DNA of 64,000 nt from Acestrorhynchus altus (taxonomy: Eukaryota; Chordata; Actinopteri; Characiformes; Acestrorhynchidae): positions 11,873,103 through 11,937,102 of the forward strand of contig CM067515.1 of NCBI GenBank assembly GCA_034509495.1. The letters run 5' to 3'. A program made the position numbers and the translations under genes. Shown here one piece after another: positions 47,500-59,373 of this stretch (its first letter is position 1; each line of letters begins with the position of its first letter). The notes beneath the pieces are model-generated. The model saw only the letters and a list, made by a program, of their open reading frames with translations, made no database searches and had not been told where the DNA came from.

Positions 47500-48880
47500 T
47501 GCGGACGTGCGTGTGTTTCAGAAATGTGACCAAAAATTTCAGAAAACTGGTAGAATTTCAGAATTGCTGCACCAGTCAGTAATGTAGCAGGTTATCCAGA
47601 AATGTGAGAGCAAATTCAGAAATATGACAGAAATTCTAAAGAATGCCTGCAGAATTTTTTTTAGTTCAGGCTATATAATAATTGAGGAGTCTGTAAGAGA
47701 GAGCGGAGAACTTTGGTCTTTAGTTCTGATGGCTTTTGGTTTGTGGTAGAAGGCCAGATCCTTTTCTGATAGCTTGAGATGTGCCATAGTTAAAGGGAGG
47801 TCATGAGGTGCTGAAGCTTTATTGTGACACTAGAGATAGATGTGGATTTCTTGGGATATCAGGTTGGGAGAAGGAGTTGCTTCTAGGAAAATTATCTTCC
47901 CTAAAATTATTTTTTATTTTTCAAAAATTGTTCTATTTGTTTCATGTTTTGCTCTACAGGCCACTGAACACAACAAAACACTTTGCTTTCTTCTCCTGCT
48001 CATGTGACACTGCCAAGCAAGCGGTCAAGCACATAAAACATCTCTTCAGTGTGTCCTTTAAACTGCCTGTAGTCGTGAAAATGCGTCGTGAAAATGCTGC
48101 TTTCAGCAACACTGCTTTCATTCCTCTCAACTCTCTTTCTCTCTCATTCTCAACATTATTCAAACTCTTCCTCTGTCGCTCAGTGGAATGGTGTACGTGC
48201 CAAGATTGTCTCCTTTCCCACTGAATATGATTAAAATGTCCATTTATGTGCACGCTACAAGAAATATGATCCAAAAATGATGCGCATTATGTCCAATTCA
48301 CACCTGACATTAGCATCTTGAGTGATCTCATCACAATACAGCCAAAACACAAACACAAGGCCATGCTCAGGCTGTGGGGAAATTTTGATTTTTATACTAA
48401 ATATATGTATGGAAAGTATGGAAAAAGGATGTTGTATGGTGGATTGCAGAACAAATAAGCTGAGCAACCTTTATTTAAGGTTTTACGAGACCATTCGATG
48501 AAAACGGACCCAAAAAGTTGTCAGAGTTGCCTTCAACAGACAGGGCACGCTAGCCACAAGACCATGTACAGCTGCACAGGGGCGTGAGAATTTAAAGTTA
48601 GTTAAGCTGTCTGTGATGTTGTCAGAGTCAGTGACCCTCCATGATTGAAGACAGTATAGCTACAGAACCTCTACCAGCTGTGCTTACCCACTGATGAGGA
48701 AAGCGTGTGCACCTCAATTATATATTAAAGCATGAATAAAGTTATGATTAAGAAGTGCCTTTCTAGGAAGCCAGGGAGATTTCAGAATCACACTCAGCAT
48801 TCATCCAGCACACGCTGGCAAGAAGCGGCAGGCAATCGCACATAGAAATGAATATTCACCTGGAGTGTGAATCCATATCT
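47496..48880. other. Intergenic DNA
   Basis: Repeated TTCAGAAATGTGA words at 47517-47625 form a weak tandem pattern. ORFs at 47808-48224 (plus) and 47954-48274 (minus) have no recognised domain. Confidence 0.35.
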
Positions 48881-48889
48881 GAGCATACA

Positions 48890-49110
48890 GGCATACACTC
48901 ACACACATACACACTCATTCACACACCCCAGGGCAATTTATTGTAGCCAGTTCACCTGATATCCATGTTTTTGGAAAATGGGAGGAAACCAGAGCCTGGA
49001 AGGAAACCCATGCAGACACTGGGAGGACATGGAAACTCTACCCAAATAGGTCCTTGAATCCAAGACCCAAGCACTGGGAAGCACTGTGCCACTTGCGATT
49101 CCCAAATATA
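48890..49110 (-). mobile_element. tRNA-SINE-like element (minus)
   Basis: CCCCAGGGCAATTTATTG, GTTTTTGGAAAATGGGAGG, AAACCCATGCAGACACTGGG and GCACTGTGCCACTTGCG are the inverse of the 47.3-kb copy. Confidence 0.6.
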
Positions 49111-49329
49111 TACAAACAGTGATCAAATGTTGCTACTCTAATGCTGCCCACTAATGGAATAACACACACATCTACAGTAAGACTTCAGTATTTGATTGTA
49201 CATTCAAACTGATTCAGAGCAGAAAGGATAACACTAACAGTTGTGCTAGTAGTAAGTAATGGTACAGCTAATGACGAGTCTATTCCGATTGAGGCCTATA
49301 CATGAATGTATTCCCTTCCAGTAGATGTC

Positions 49330-49348
49330 ATCTAGTATCTCTCTCTCG

Positions 49349-49383
<35 letters not shown>

Positions 49384-50720
49384 TCTTTTTCTCAGACCTT
49401 ATCTCTTTCTCTCCTTCATTCTGTCTCTTCTCGTCACTTTCCACTGACCACTCGCTATCCATCTCTCTTCTCTCTGTTTTGTTTTTTCTGTCTCTCTCCC
49501 ACCCTCTCATTCTCACTGTATTCTCCGTTCGACAACTCTCTCCATCTTTCTCCATCTACCTTTCTCTCATTACCTCAATTTCTCACTCCCTCTCTTTTTC
49601 TATTGCTCCCCCGTTCTTCTTTTTTCCCCTGCCTCCATCTCTTTTGCCACCTTTTTCTTTCTTTCCTTCTGTTTCTCCTCACCTCACTCTCGCACACCCT
49701 CTCTTTCTTCTCTCATTGTCTCTGTCTGTTCTTTTAGCTTGCTTTCTTTATCTCTCGCACCTCAACCCCTTTTCTCCATTTTACGTCTGTCTTGCTTTCT
49801 CCATCTCTCTCCTCTGTCTCTCTGATCTCTCACGAGAATGAGACTTTATTTATGTCTTTTAAGGCTTTAAGTATTTTTTCTGACAAGGTTTTGTTTCCAT
49901 ATGTACTTCCATTGTGCAGAATTCTCCTTAACAAAATCCAGGGAATTTAACTTTTCTCTTTCACTCAGATGCTCATTCCGTAATTTCTAGACTTGACTAC
50001 TCATGAAGCTAAAAATGGACCAGCCCTGCCGTTCTTGATGGCAGTGGTCCAAACCTAATCCATACCAAGAGCATCTGCCAAATGCCCTACATGTAAATGT
50101 AATGTACTGTATGTAAGTGATATTTATATTGTGGCTAAAATCAAAGTCTCTCACATCCTCTTTCTGATCTCTCTCATTCTTTCTAAGATCTCTCACATTC
50201 TCTCTCTTTTCTCTCATTCTCTCTCTGATCTCTTTCAATTTCTCGCAATCTGTACTCTGCTCTATTTCTCATCTCTCTCTTCATCTCTCTCCCCTTTTCT
50301 CTCTTTTTCTTCTGTCTTCGTTCTTTTCATTTTCCTGTTTGTCTCTCTGAGCTCTTCATTTTCATTCTTTGTCACAAATTTTCTATCTCTTGTTCTCTCA
50401 TATCTTTTTTTCTCATTCTGTTTACTCTCTCATCTCTCCCTTTAACTTCTCTTCTCTTCTCTTCTCTTCTCTTCTCTTCTCTCTGATCTCTTTCATGGTC
50501 ATTTTGTTTTTGTCTCACTCATCTCTCATCTCATCTCTGCTCATTTTTTTGTCACTCACTTTTTCTCCCTGTTTTCTCTCTCTTCTCACATCACTTTACG
50601 TTCGTCCTCTCTCACCAACTATTATCTCTCCTTCTTTTTTCAACCTCTGTCCCTCATTTCCCTTTCACTCTCTATACCTCCTCTTTCTCTTCACCTCACT
50701 GTCTTCCTCTCTCTCTCTCG

Positions 50721-50803
<83 letters not shown>

Positions 50804-50810
50804 AGAGTGA
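49330..50810. repeat. Long polypyrimidine region
   Basis: 49330-49830 and 50150-50800 are TC-rich with (TTTC)n, (TCTTC)n at about 50450-50480 and long (TC)n at 50708-50800. The 104-179-codon serine/leucine/phenylalanine ORFs are translations of this composition. 49850-50140 between them is ordinary sequence. Confidence 0.9.
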
Positions 50811-51038
50811 TTAGAGCATCCTCTTCTCAGGAGATTGAAAGAGTTCTGGTACGTGCCGCAAGAAAACACCTTTTGTAGCACAGCCTCTTGACTGGTGGAT
50901 TGAAGTACACAAGAGCTTTTGAGTGAAGTCAATGGCTGGCAGAATGAAAGGAAAAGTGGCTGCTATGGATATTCAGATACAATGAGAGAGGCAAAGGGGA
51001 CTGAAAGGATGAAAAAAAGAGACTTTGACTCGTGTGTG

Positions 51039-51042
<4 letters not shown>

Positions 51043-51112
<70 letters not shown>

Positions 51113-51180
51113 CATCTGTGAATGCATACAAGTGTGTTTTCAAGGCTCTTTACTTTGGGGCGTCTTTGATATGTTCCGTG

Positions 51181-51258
<78 letters not shown>
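51043..51258. repeat. Two (TG)n microsatellites
   Basis: (TG)n at about 51043-51109 and 51184-51258, 75 bp apart. Confidence 0.95.
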
Positions 51259-51260
<2 letters not shown>

Positions 51261-51284
51261 ATCTAGTCAATACTGGGAGGGGAA

Positions 51285-51640
51285 GTTGCTGTTGACCAGC
51301 ATAACCTGCAGCAGCTGTGGGCTGAGATTGGGCTTTGATATCTAGATTAAGGAGGAAACGATCATCAGAGTTGATTAGAAACTACGGCCGTCTTCATGAC
51401 AGCAGCCGTATGCCTGGCAACCCTGAGCAGGTGTTTAGAGCAAAGCTGAATATTTCATCCCCTCTCACACTACATAATACATCAACCCCAGATCCGACTG
51501 AAGCCCTGAAATGCTCCGAGGCTTCCTTCTGAACAGGGCTAATGCCTTCACCTCCACTTGTCTAAGCTCCCTTTCCATCTGCATTGGTTTTACCTGGGGA
51601 AGTTTTTTTGAGTGATTAGTTTAAGTGATTCCCCAGGAGA
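51285..51640. other. Complex non-repetitive spacer
   Basis: Non-repetitive DNA with CAGCATAACCTGCAGCAGC and AAACTACGGCCGTC. No gene recognised. Confidence 0.3.
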
Positions 51641-51710
51641 TTTGTGACTTTAATCCAGTTTGAATCTGCATGGTGTGTTTGTAGTTTCTACAGTCTGACA
51701 GTAATAATCA
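51641..51710. repeat. Isolated unit of the 65-bp tandem repeat
   Basis: GACTTTAATCCAGTTTGAAT through TACAGTCTGACAGTAATAAT is one unit of the array that continues at 54.7 kb. The L2 insertion separates them. Confidence 0.85.
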
Positions 51711-54695
51711 ATCAATCAAATTTTATTTATATAGAGTTTTTACAAGGCTGTGTCACAAAGCAGCTTTACAGAAATCTGCGTCCAAACATCTTTTGAGCAA
51801 GCCAGTTGGCAACAGTGGCATGGAAAAACTCCCTCAGACTGGGAGGAAGAAACCTTGAGAGGAACCCATCCTCCTCTGGTTCGACACAGGATAGTACAGA
51901 CATAAAGCACAAAAGAACAAGGAGAATGGGACTAAAGAGTAAATTAGAACGATAGCTAAAGTGTGAGCAGGCCATGTTTTGGCAAGTATGAGTTAAGAGA
52001 GAATGTGAGAGTGTACGCTTGGTATTAATATGAAAGTCCATGCAGGTTAAACAATCATAACCTGGCAGTGCAATCTCTAATGTGGCATGAGTGAGGCAAA
52101 GAAGGCGGCATCACAGAAGACAACAGAATAGTGGGAAGACAGTCAGGATAGGGCATCTCAATACACGGGAAGGAGATGGCAAGAAAAAAAAATTCAAAGG
52201 GTTAGGAAGGTTGTGGCAAATGCAGATGTTTGGGCGAGGCGAAGCAGGTAGTAGCAACCAACCATGAACCATGAACCGGGGGGGGGTTTAACCAGAAGCC
52301 TGTGTGAAGAACAGGAATAGGAAGCTTATTCCAGAGTTTACTGAATGCTCGACCCCAGAAGTGTTCGTGTTTTTTTTTTCCTAATTTGAGGTACTGCCAG
52401 TAAGCCAGCATCTTGGGAATGAAGTGTACGTGACGGGTTGTACAGTTTAAGGACTTTTAGATACCATTGAGCAACTTGTATGTCAGAAGCAGCCTTTCGT
52501 AATCAATGCAGTATTTAACATGTAGCCCATTAAGGGATGAGAGGACAGGACTAATGTGTTCAAATATTTTAGCTCTGCTGAGAAATCTAGCAGCTGCATT
52601 TTGGAGTAGTTGGAGTTGGAGCCTCTGAAAGGATTTGTCTGAACTAGCAGCCAGAAGGTCATTACTTTAGTCCAGCCTTGAGGTTATCAATGCACGCACC
52701 AGTTTCTCAGCATCTTTATGAGAAAGTTCTTTAAACAGTTTGGCAATATTACATAAATGGAAGAAGTCAGTTTTTACTATGTTAGTGATGTGGACATTAA
52801 ATGATAGAACTGTGTCAAACCCAACCCCTAAGTTTTTTTTACAGTGGAGGTGGGTATAACTGAAAAACTATCTATATGGACCCTCGTATTAAAACCTCTA
52901 CTTTATAAGACAGTCTGTTATTCTTTTGAGGCAATGGTTGAGGCTGATATGTAAAGCTAGGTGACATCAACTGTCACGTGTCAGTCCTGTTACACTCCTG
53001 TCTTCCCTTCTCATCGTTGTTTCGTTATTTGCCCATGTGCTCCTGAGCACATGTGTTTTGTTTTGTTCTGTTCCTGTCTCCACCCTTGCTCCACCAATTC
53101 CCAACGGTGTCTCCTTTTTAACCCTGCCCATTTGTTATCCAGCTCCAGGTATGTCAAATGTTGTCTTGTTATTTATTCTGTCCTGGTCAGTCCTTTGTTT
53201 TTTTGTTTTGTGATTGTGTTCGTGTAACACTAATTGTGTTCATTTGTATATTATTTTAAAGTCCCCGTCTCTCTGTTTGTGTCCACAGTTTGTTTAAATA
53301 ACCCAAAACCCCTGCACATACGTGTGCCTCCCTTGTCTTCATCTGCTCAGTACACGCATCTTTACATCGGCATAACAACGAAAGTCAATACCATTATTAC
53401 TTTACCCAGTGGCAGCAAGTAAAGAAAGAACATTAATGGACCCAGGAACAGTGTGGTGTGATGAGAGTATTCATTATTAACATTAACATATTGGCTGTGG
53501 ACGGTCAGATATGATCTAAACCAGTTGAGGGCTGATCCTTTAATGCCTACAGGATTTTCTAGCCTATCAAGCAGAATTGAGTGTTATATAGTGTCAAATT
53601 CAGCACATAGATCCAGCAGCACTAAAATATCATTGCAATTGCTATCAAGTGAGAGAAGCAGGTCATTTGTGACTTTTAATAAAGCTGTTTCGGTGCTATG
53701 ATTGGGTCTAATTCCAGGCTTGGAAACCCCATTGATGTTATAGTTGTGGAGGTAGGGGAACAGATGTTGTGCCACTACGTATTCTGTGATTTCTGCTAAG
53801 AAGGGAAGGTTTGTTATTGGCCTATAATTAGCAAGCTTGTGTAGGTCGTTTGGCATTTTTACGATTGGTTTAGGAATCATGGATTTAAGAAGTTTTAACA
53901 TGTATCCGAAGATAAGAGATGAGTTCACTATGGTAAGTAATGGTTCAATGACCTTTGGTACAACCTGTTTAAATAACCGTGTTGGTAACGGATCTGGCAC
54001 ACATGAGAATGATAAGCAGGTCCTAATTAGACTCTACTAATTGGGTACTAATATTATTCTAGGCTTGATTCAGAGCAGGTGCTTTGTTCAACAATATATA
54101 CAGTTGATGTTGGGGCCTGACCTTGAATTGGTTCATGGATTTCTTCTAATTTGTCGTTAAAGAACGTCGTGAAGTCATCGCTACAAATATCAGCAGGAAT
54201 AATAAAGCTTGTGTTGTGGATGCTGGTTAGATTAGAGACGGTACTAAAGAAGGTAGGGTTGTTTTTATTTGCATTTATTAGATGAAATGTGTTTTGCTTT
54301 CACTAAGGCTTGTTTGTACTCCTTAAGACAATGTTTCCACATGAGTCAGAAAACTTTAAATTTTGTTTGCCTCGATCTACATTCATAGCTACATGCAGTC
54401 TGTTTCGTGCATGGGTATGGTCAGTATACCATGCAGCTGACTTGTAATTTGTTTAATCCTGAATGCCGCAAGACTGTCCAGGTTAGAGCGGAGCCTAGAT
54501 TACAGATTAACTGTTATGTGCTCAATGGTTAAATTTGGAAGGACATTAATGAATTTGTTAGCTGATGAGGTTGTTATAGCATGCTTGCTTGTAGATATCC
54601 ATTGTAGTATAATATGGTTTAGGACAACTTTGAACATGATTAGGTACTGACTGGAGATGGAGTCATTTTTGAAAAGATGTTCTCTGCAATGGGAG
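51707..54695 (-). mobile_element. Degenerate L2-clade LINE
   Basis: On the minus strand, 54.5-54.0 kb encodes a linker with PTFFSTVSNLT and ICSDDFTTFFNDKLEEI. Then 54000-53584 has the reverse-transcriptase start (DPLPTRLFKQV, ANYRPITNLPFLAE, NHSTETALLKVTNDLLL, ILVLLDLCAEFDTI). A GPLMFFLYLLPLG stretch leads to GIDFRCYAD at about 53380. After an insert, the domain resumes with LYISAS at about 52950 and ends with LLQNAAARFLSRA, ISPVLSS and YCIDYERLLLTYK (about 52680-52480). The 3' UTR and TTGATTGATTG-type tail end at 51707. Many stops and frameshifts. Dead. Confidence 0.88.
52969..53363 (+). mobile_element. LTR-like insert within the L2 RT active-site motif
   Basis: A 395-bp block interrupts the L2 frame, flanked by ACATC at 52964-52968 and 53364-53368. 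Alternatively its ends are TGTCACG (52972) and TTTACA (53366), typical TG...CA LTR ends, with diverged 5-bp flanks TCAAC/TCGGC. Internal composition (CTCCACCCTTGCTCC, GTCTCTCTGTTTGTGTCCAC, a degraded AATAAA) recalls solo LTRs of fish Gypsy-type retrotransposons. No coding region. Confidence 0.65.
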
Positions 54696-54697
54696 TA

Positions 54698-55310
54698 GTT
54701 TTACAGTCTGACAGTAATAATGTGGAGGGATTTTAATCCAGTATGAATCTGTACTGTGTGTATATTTTACTGTCTGACAGAAATAAAAAGGTAGTGATTG
54801 TAATCCTTTATGAATCTATCATATGTGCAGTTTTACAGTCTAGTAATAAGTAGTAACTATGTGTGTCATTTTAATCCAGTATGAATCTGCATTGTGTGTA
54901 GTTTTTACAGTTTGACAGTAAAATCTAGGTAGTTATTTTAATCCAGTATGAATCTGCATTGTGTGTAGTTTTTACAGTCTGACATTAATAACTATGTAGT
55001 GATTTTAATCCAGCATGAATCTGCAGTGTGTAGTTTTTGCTTTCTGACTGTAATAATTACAGACTGGTTTTAATCCAGTATGAATCTGCAGTGTGTGTAG
55101 TTTGTTTTCTCTGACTGTAATAATTACAGACTAGTTTTAATCCAGTATGAATCTGCAGTGTGTGTAGTTTGTTTTCTCTGACTGTAATAATTACAGACTG
55201 GTTTTACTCCAGTATGAATGTGCAGTGGGAGTAGTTTTCTTTTCTGACTGTGATAATTATAGAGTGATTTTAATCCTGTTTGAATCTGCGGTGTGTGTAG
55301 AAAAAAAGTA
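54698..55310. repeat. Tandem array of about 65-bp units
   Basis: About nine diverged units built on TTTTAATCCAGTATGAATCT, a GTGTGTAG(T)n stretch and TCTGACAGTAATAA. Later units share a CTCTGACTGTAATAATTACA variant, so the array has subfamilies. Confidence 0.9.
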
Positions 55311-56283
55311 CATTGTGTAAATTTGAGTATAAAACTGATTTAGGTTTGTGCCTCTTCCAGACCCACTCTGTGAAGCCAGGGTCAGATGGAGCCTGGGCTT
55401 TTTGGGTTCTTCTGTCTGGACATCACTATGTGGAGTCCATCACCTCCCACCACCCCACTCCCCCAGTCCCACCCACTTGCCTCGCCTAAAAGATGGCACC
55501 CAATTACCATTCTGTTTCATCTTGGGTGCAGATGTTAGGCATGAAGAGCTAGACGGAGTTAGGGTGTGTTCTGGTCATGTATTTGTGTGCGTATGTTGGG
55601 GGGAGTAAACAGACCCTCTGTCTGCCCACTTTTCAGGGCAACATCAGGTGCTTTGATTGGCAAGAGTTTGGGAGGACAGAGACTCCTCTTATCTGACCGC
55701 AGCCGCTGACAGCTAACTGCCATATGAAATTTGTCTCTGTTGAGTGAGGGATGACACTGCTTCACAAAGTAACAAGGGATAACAAGCTTATTTGGTTTGA
55801 AGGCAGAGAGAGCAAAGGGTCAGGGTGTGTATGTGTCAGCAACAGGTCCAGCTTAAAGTAGCTGAATGCTTTTCGGGTGTACACAAACATTCTGACACCT
55901 AGCAAATACAGTACCCTTAGTTTGTTTCTAAGGAATCTAATATATATGGAATCATACATATGTATATATGTATGGGGAGAATGGAGTTCTCTCACTACTT
56001 CCCAGAAGAAGCTTATTTGTAATAATGTTTAATCCTTCTGGCATCATATTTGAAAGCCTGACTAACTCTTATGGCACGATCTGTGTCAAAATGGTGTTTT
56101 ATTGCAGCCACCAAAAGAGCCTACCTACTATTAACTCGCTCTCTTCCTCTCTCTTTCTCTCTCCCTGTCTCTATTTCTTTTCATTGTGAAGGTGTTTCCA
56201 TTCGCACCTTCAGCTGAGCTCTCCAACTCAGGTGTCACTTTATGATCTTAAGTGCACTGGTCATTAGCAGCTCCCGTATTGAT

Positions 56284-56284
<1 letters not shown>
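55311..56284. other. Intergenic DNA
   Basis: No gene. TATATGTATATATGTATGG at about 55955. Pyrimidine-rich at 56140-56180. Confidence 0.35.

Positions 56285-56368
<84 letters not shown>
56285..56368. repeat. Compound (TC)n(AC)n microsatellite
   Basis: (CT)n to 56335, then (AC)n to 56368. Confidence 0.95.
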
Positions 56369-56374
<6 letters not shown>

Positions 56375-57519
56375 ACCCATTCTTAACTAAAAGATTAGCT
56401 TTTCTAATAGAAGTTTTCAAACACATGTCCCCATAATGTCAGAATGCTCTGTATATCATCATCTGGGGAGTTGCGTCCCTGGTGCTAAAACAGCCCCTCC
56501 CAAACAACACACATACAGAAGTGTTAACCACAAGTATTCCTCTGTGTCTCGCACAGGTTATTATGCTGTTTGTGGTCCTCCACTCGTCTGTTTGCCTGGT
56601 TTGAGTCTCTATGTTAAAGACAAGCTCTGCAGAGCTTTGAGCTTTCTTTTTCAGATGGAGCTTCAGTCGACCTCCTGTGTCAAAGTGTTTTTATTATGAG
56701 TTAATTAGTTAATTAATTCAAGACCTTAAATTAGTTAAGTCCAAGTCAATTTTGTAGTAGTCTTTTTTGTTTTCAATTTGGAATCACCAATTCCCCAACC
56801 CCTATCACATAGGATGCTTTGGACGAGCACATGCCTCCTCTGATACTCTGACACGTCAATAATTTTCATCAAGCACAGTGTCAACAACAGTTCACAGTTG
56901 TTTGTAATATTTGTCTCATTTTATCTTTGAGCTCTTCCTGAAATGGAGCTGGTGACGTCCCAAAACACTAAAGCAATGGGTTGATTTGTTTTATAGATTC
57001 TACATGACAGAACAGGTTTCTGGATTTGAATTGTGGGTTTTTTTTGTGGTAAATAATTCATTTTTGGCACTTTTTGTCAACAAAGATCAAAACAGTCATA
57101 CAAGCATCAATTACGTCCTTATGTGTCTCAGTTTTTAGAAATTACTATTTTATGCCTTAACCTGGAAGTGTTGTATTATTATAGCTTCAGCCGGTTGGCT
57201 AAATTGACTTTCTCCTGCATGTCCTGAGCAAAATACTGTATATACTTGAATAGTGAAAATATAATGCTGTAATGTTACTGTGTAAAAAGGTTAATGTGAG
57301 TCTGTTAGGAGCATTTTAGGAGTCTGTTTAGAACATTTAATGGCAGCATGTCTCTGACCAGTCACAAGAAGATGAAACATGATGGAACCATGAGGGAGCA
57401 TGAATGGACAAAAAGTATCTAGTTCCAGGTACCAAATTTGCCTTAGAGGAAGGAAAATGCCAATTAGAGTTCAGTACAGTAGTACAATAGCATACATACA
57501 TATTCTGAGAAGCACTGTA
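56369..57519. other. Intergenic DNA
   Basis: Short ORFs without recognisable motif. Nothing else seen. Confidence 0.35.
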
Positions 57520-57527
57520 CCCTAAAC

Positions 57528-57721
57528 CAGTGTTTCTCAACTGTGGTCCTGGAGGCTCCCTGCCCTGCACATTTTAGTGGATTCCCTGTTTTAACACACC
57601 CACTTTAACTCTGAAAGGGCTTGTTAATGAACTGATTAATTGAATCAGGTGTGTTGAGGATAAGGAAAGCACATAAACATGCAGATTAAGGTGCCCGTGG
57701 GTCCAGGGTTGAGAAACACTG
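57528..57721. mobile_element. hAT-type MITE with 8-bp target duplication
   Basis: CAGTGTTTCTCAAC at the left end and GTTGAGAAACACTG at the right end are perfect inverted repeats. The flanks CCCTAAAC (57520-57527) and CTCTAAAC (57722-57729) differ at one base, fitting the 8-bp duplication of hAT elements. 194 bp, no coding region. Confidence 0.88.
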
Positions 57722-57787
57722 CTCTAAACATCAATTTTTGAAAAGGATGATGCAAAAAATATTTATTTTGGTACATAAACCCATGTA

Positions 57788-59371
57788 CAGTGCCTCCAAG
57801 TAGTATTCAACCCCCTGCACATTTTGCAAATTTAACATTTAAATTTAAAGTTGCAAATACGTTAGAGCCTTCAAACTTTGAACAAGAACAGAATTTATTA
57901 ACAGATGCCTAAATATTACAAACTAAAAATATATGTTGCTCAGTTAAATTATATAACATTTTAAACATAAATATTTGGGCCAATTATTATTCAACCCCTA
58001 GGTTTAATATTTTGTGGAAAAACCCTTCTTTGCAATTACAGTTATTAATAATTTTTTGTAAGACCTGATCAGGCTGGCACAGGTCTCTGGAGTAATCTTG
58101 GCCCACTCCTCCATGCAGATCTTCTCCAAGTTGTCTAGGTTCTTTGGGTGTCTCATGTGGACTTGAGCTCTTTCCACAAGTTCTCAATTGGGTTAAGGTC
58201 AGGAGACTGACTAGGCCACTGCAGGACCTTGATTTTTTTCCCTCTTGAACCAGGCCTTGGTTTTCTTGGCTGTGTACTTGGGGTTGTTGTCTTGTTGGAA
58301 GATGAAATGATGACCTATCGTAAGATCCTTGATGGAGGAACGGAGGTTCTTGGCCAAAATCTCCAGGTAGGCTGTGCTATCCATCTTCCTGTGGATGCGG
58401 ACCAGATGGCCAGGCCCCTCGGCTGAGAAGCAGCCCCACAGCATGATGCTGCCACCACCATGCTTGACTGTAGGGATGGTATTCTTGGGGTTGTATGCAG
58501 TGCCATCTTGTCACCAAACGTCATGGGTGTGGTTGGCACCAAAGACCTCTTCAGACCAGAGAACCTTAAACCAGTCTGTCTCAGAGTCCTCCAAGTGATC
58601 ATAAGCACTGTAGACGAGCCTTGACATGGCGCTTTGAAAGTAAAGGTACCTTACGGGCTCGCTTGGAACAGATAGCATTGCGGTGGACTATGTTACTTAT
58701 GGTATTGACTGAAACCTATGTCCCCACCACCATGAGATCTTCCCAGAGCTTCCTCCTTGTTGTCCTTGGGTCAGCCTTGACTGTTCGGACAAGCCTGGCC
58801 TCAGCATGGGAAGAAACTTTGAAAGGCTGTCCAGTCCGTGGAAGGTTAACAGTAGTTCCATAAGCCTTCCACTTCTGGATGATGCTCCCAATGTTGGAGA
58901 CAGGTAGGCCCAACTCTTTGGAAAGGGTTTTGTACCCATTGCCAGCCTTGTGACCCTCCACAATTTTGTCTCTGATGGCCTTGGAATGCTCCTTAGTCTT
59001 TCCCATGTTGACCATGTATGAGTGCTGTTCACAAGTTTGGGGAGGGGCTTAAATAGTCAGAAAAGGCAGGAAAAACATATAATTAATCCAAACATGTGAA
59101 GCTCATTGTTCTTTATGCCTCAATTACTTCTTAATACTTGAGGGAACCAAACAAAATTCTGGTGGTTTGAGGGGTTGAATAATAATTGACCTGCTGAATA
59201 AACTTTTCATGATTTTAAAAAACAATAAACAAAGAAATAACATTCTTTTTTGCTGCAGTGCATTTCACATGTCCAGGCTGATCTATAGTCCAAATGTCAC
59301 AATGCCAAGTTAACTCTGAATGTGTAAACCTACAAAATGTGCAGGGGGTTGAATACTACTTGGAGGCACTG
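57788..59371 (-). mobile_element. Full-length Tc1-like transposon (IR/DR type)
   Basis: 1584 bp between TA dinucleotides (57786-57787 and 59372-59373). The outermost 39 bp (CAGTGCCTCCAAGTAGTATT onward) are perfect inverted repeats. An inner inverted pair, AATTATTATTCAACCCC at 57984-58000 and its inverse at 59172-59188, repeats the ATTCAACCCC word found in the outer ends. This gives the inverted-repeat/direct-repeat layout known from Sleeping Beauty-type Tc1 elements. The transposase between them is broken. Confidence 0.93.
58050..59015 (-). pseudogene. Tc1-like DD34E transposase, inactivated
   Basis: The frame starts MGKTKEHSKAIRDKIVEG (first Met at 59015 or 59006) with a paired-like DNA-binding region (YKTLSKELGLPVSNIGSIIQ) and a TGQPFKVS linker. 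A TAG at 58713-58715 interrupts it. Further frameshifts follow, then the first catalytic region reads VLWSEEVFG, where the family has Asp in place of the first Glu. A TGA follows HTHDVW. The catalytic core resumes with GGGSIMLWGCFSAEGPGH and FIFQQDNNPKYTAKK (second Asp). After a frameshift in an A7 run (about 58232-58238), SPDLNPIENLW carries the third acidic residue. Allowing for that one extra base, the Asp-Glu spacing is 34, the Tc1 class. Not functional. Confidence 0.92.
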
Positions 59372-59373
59372 TA

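Noticed and set aside
49302..49841. 179-codon plus-strand ORF resembling a hydrophobic protein
   Set aside because: Translation of a TC-rich tract. No conserved motif.
53584..54000. Active LINE reverse transcriptase
   Set aside because: A good fragment, but the surrounding frame has stops, the FADD-type position is changed (CAEFDTI) and the YADD site is interrupted by an insert.
54698..55310. Possible CRISPR or regulatory repeat cluster
   Set aside because: Units tile without spacers and drift gradually, as in a tandem minisatellite split by a LINE.
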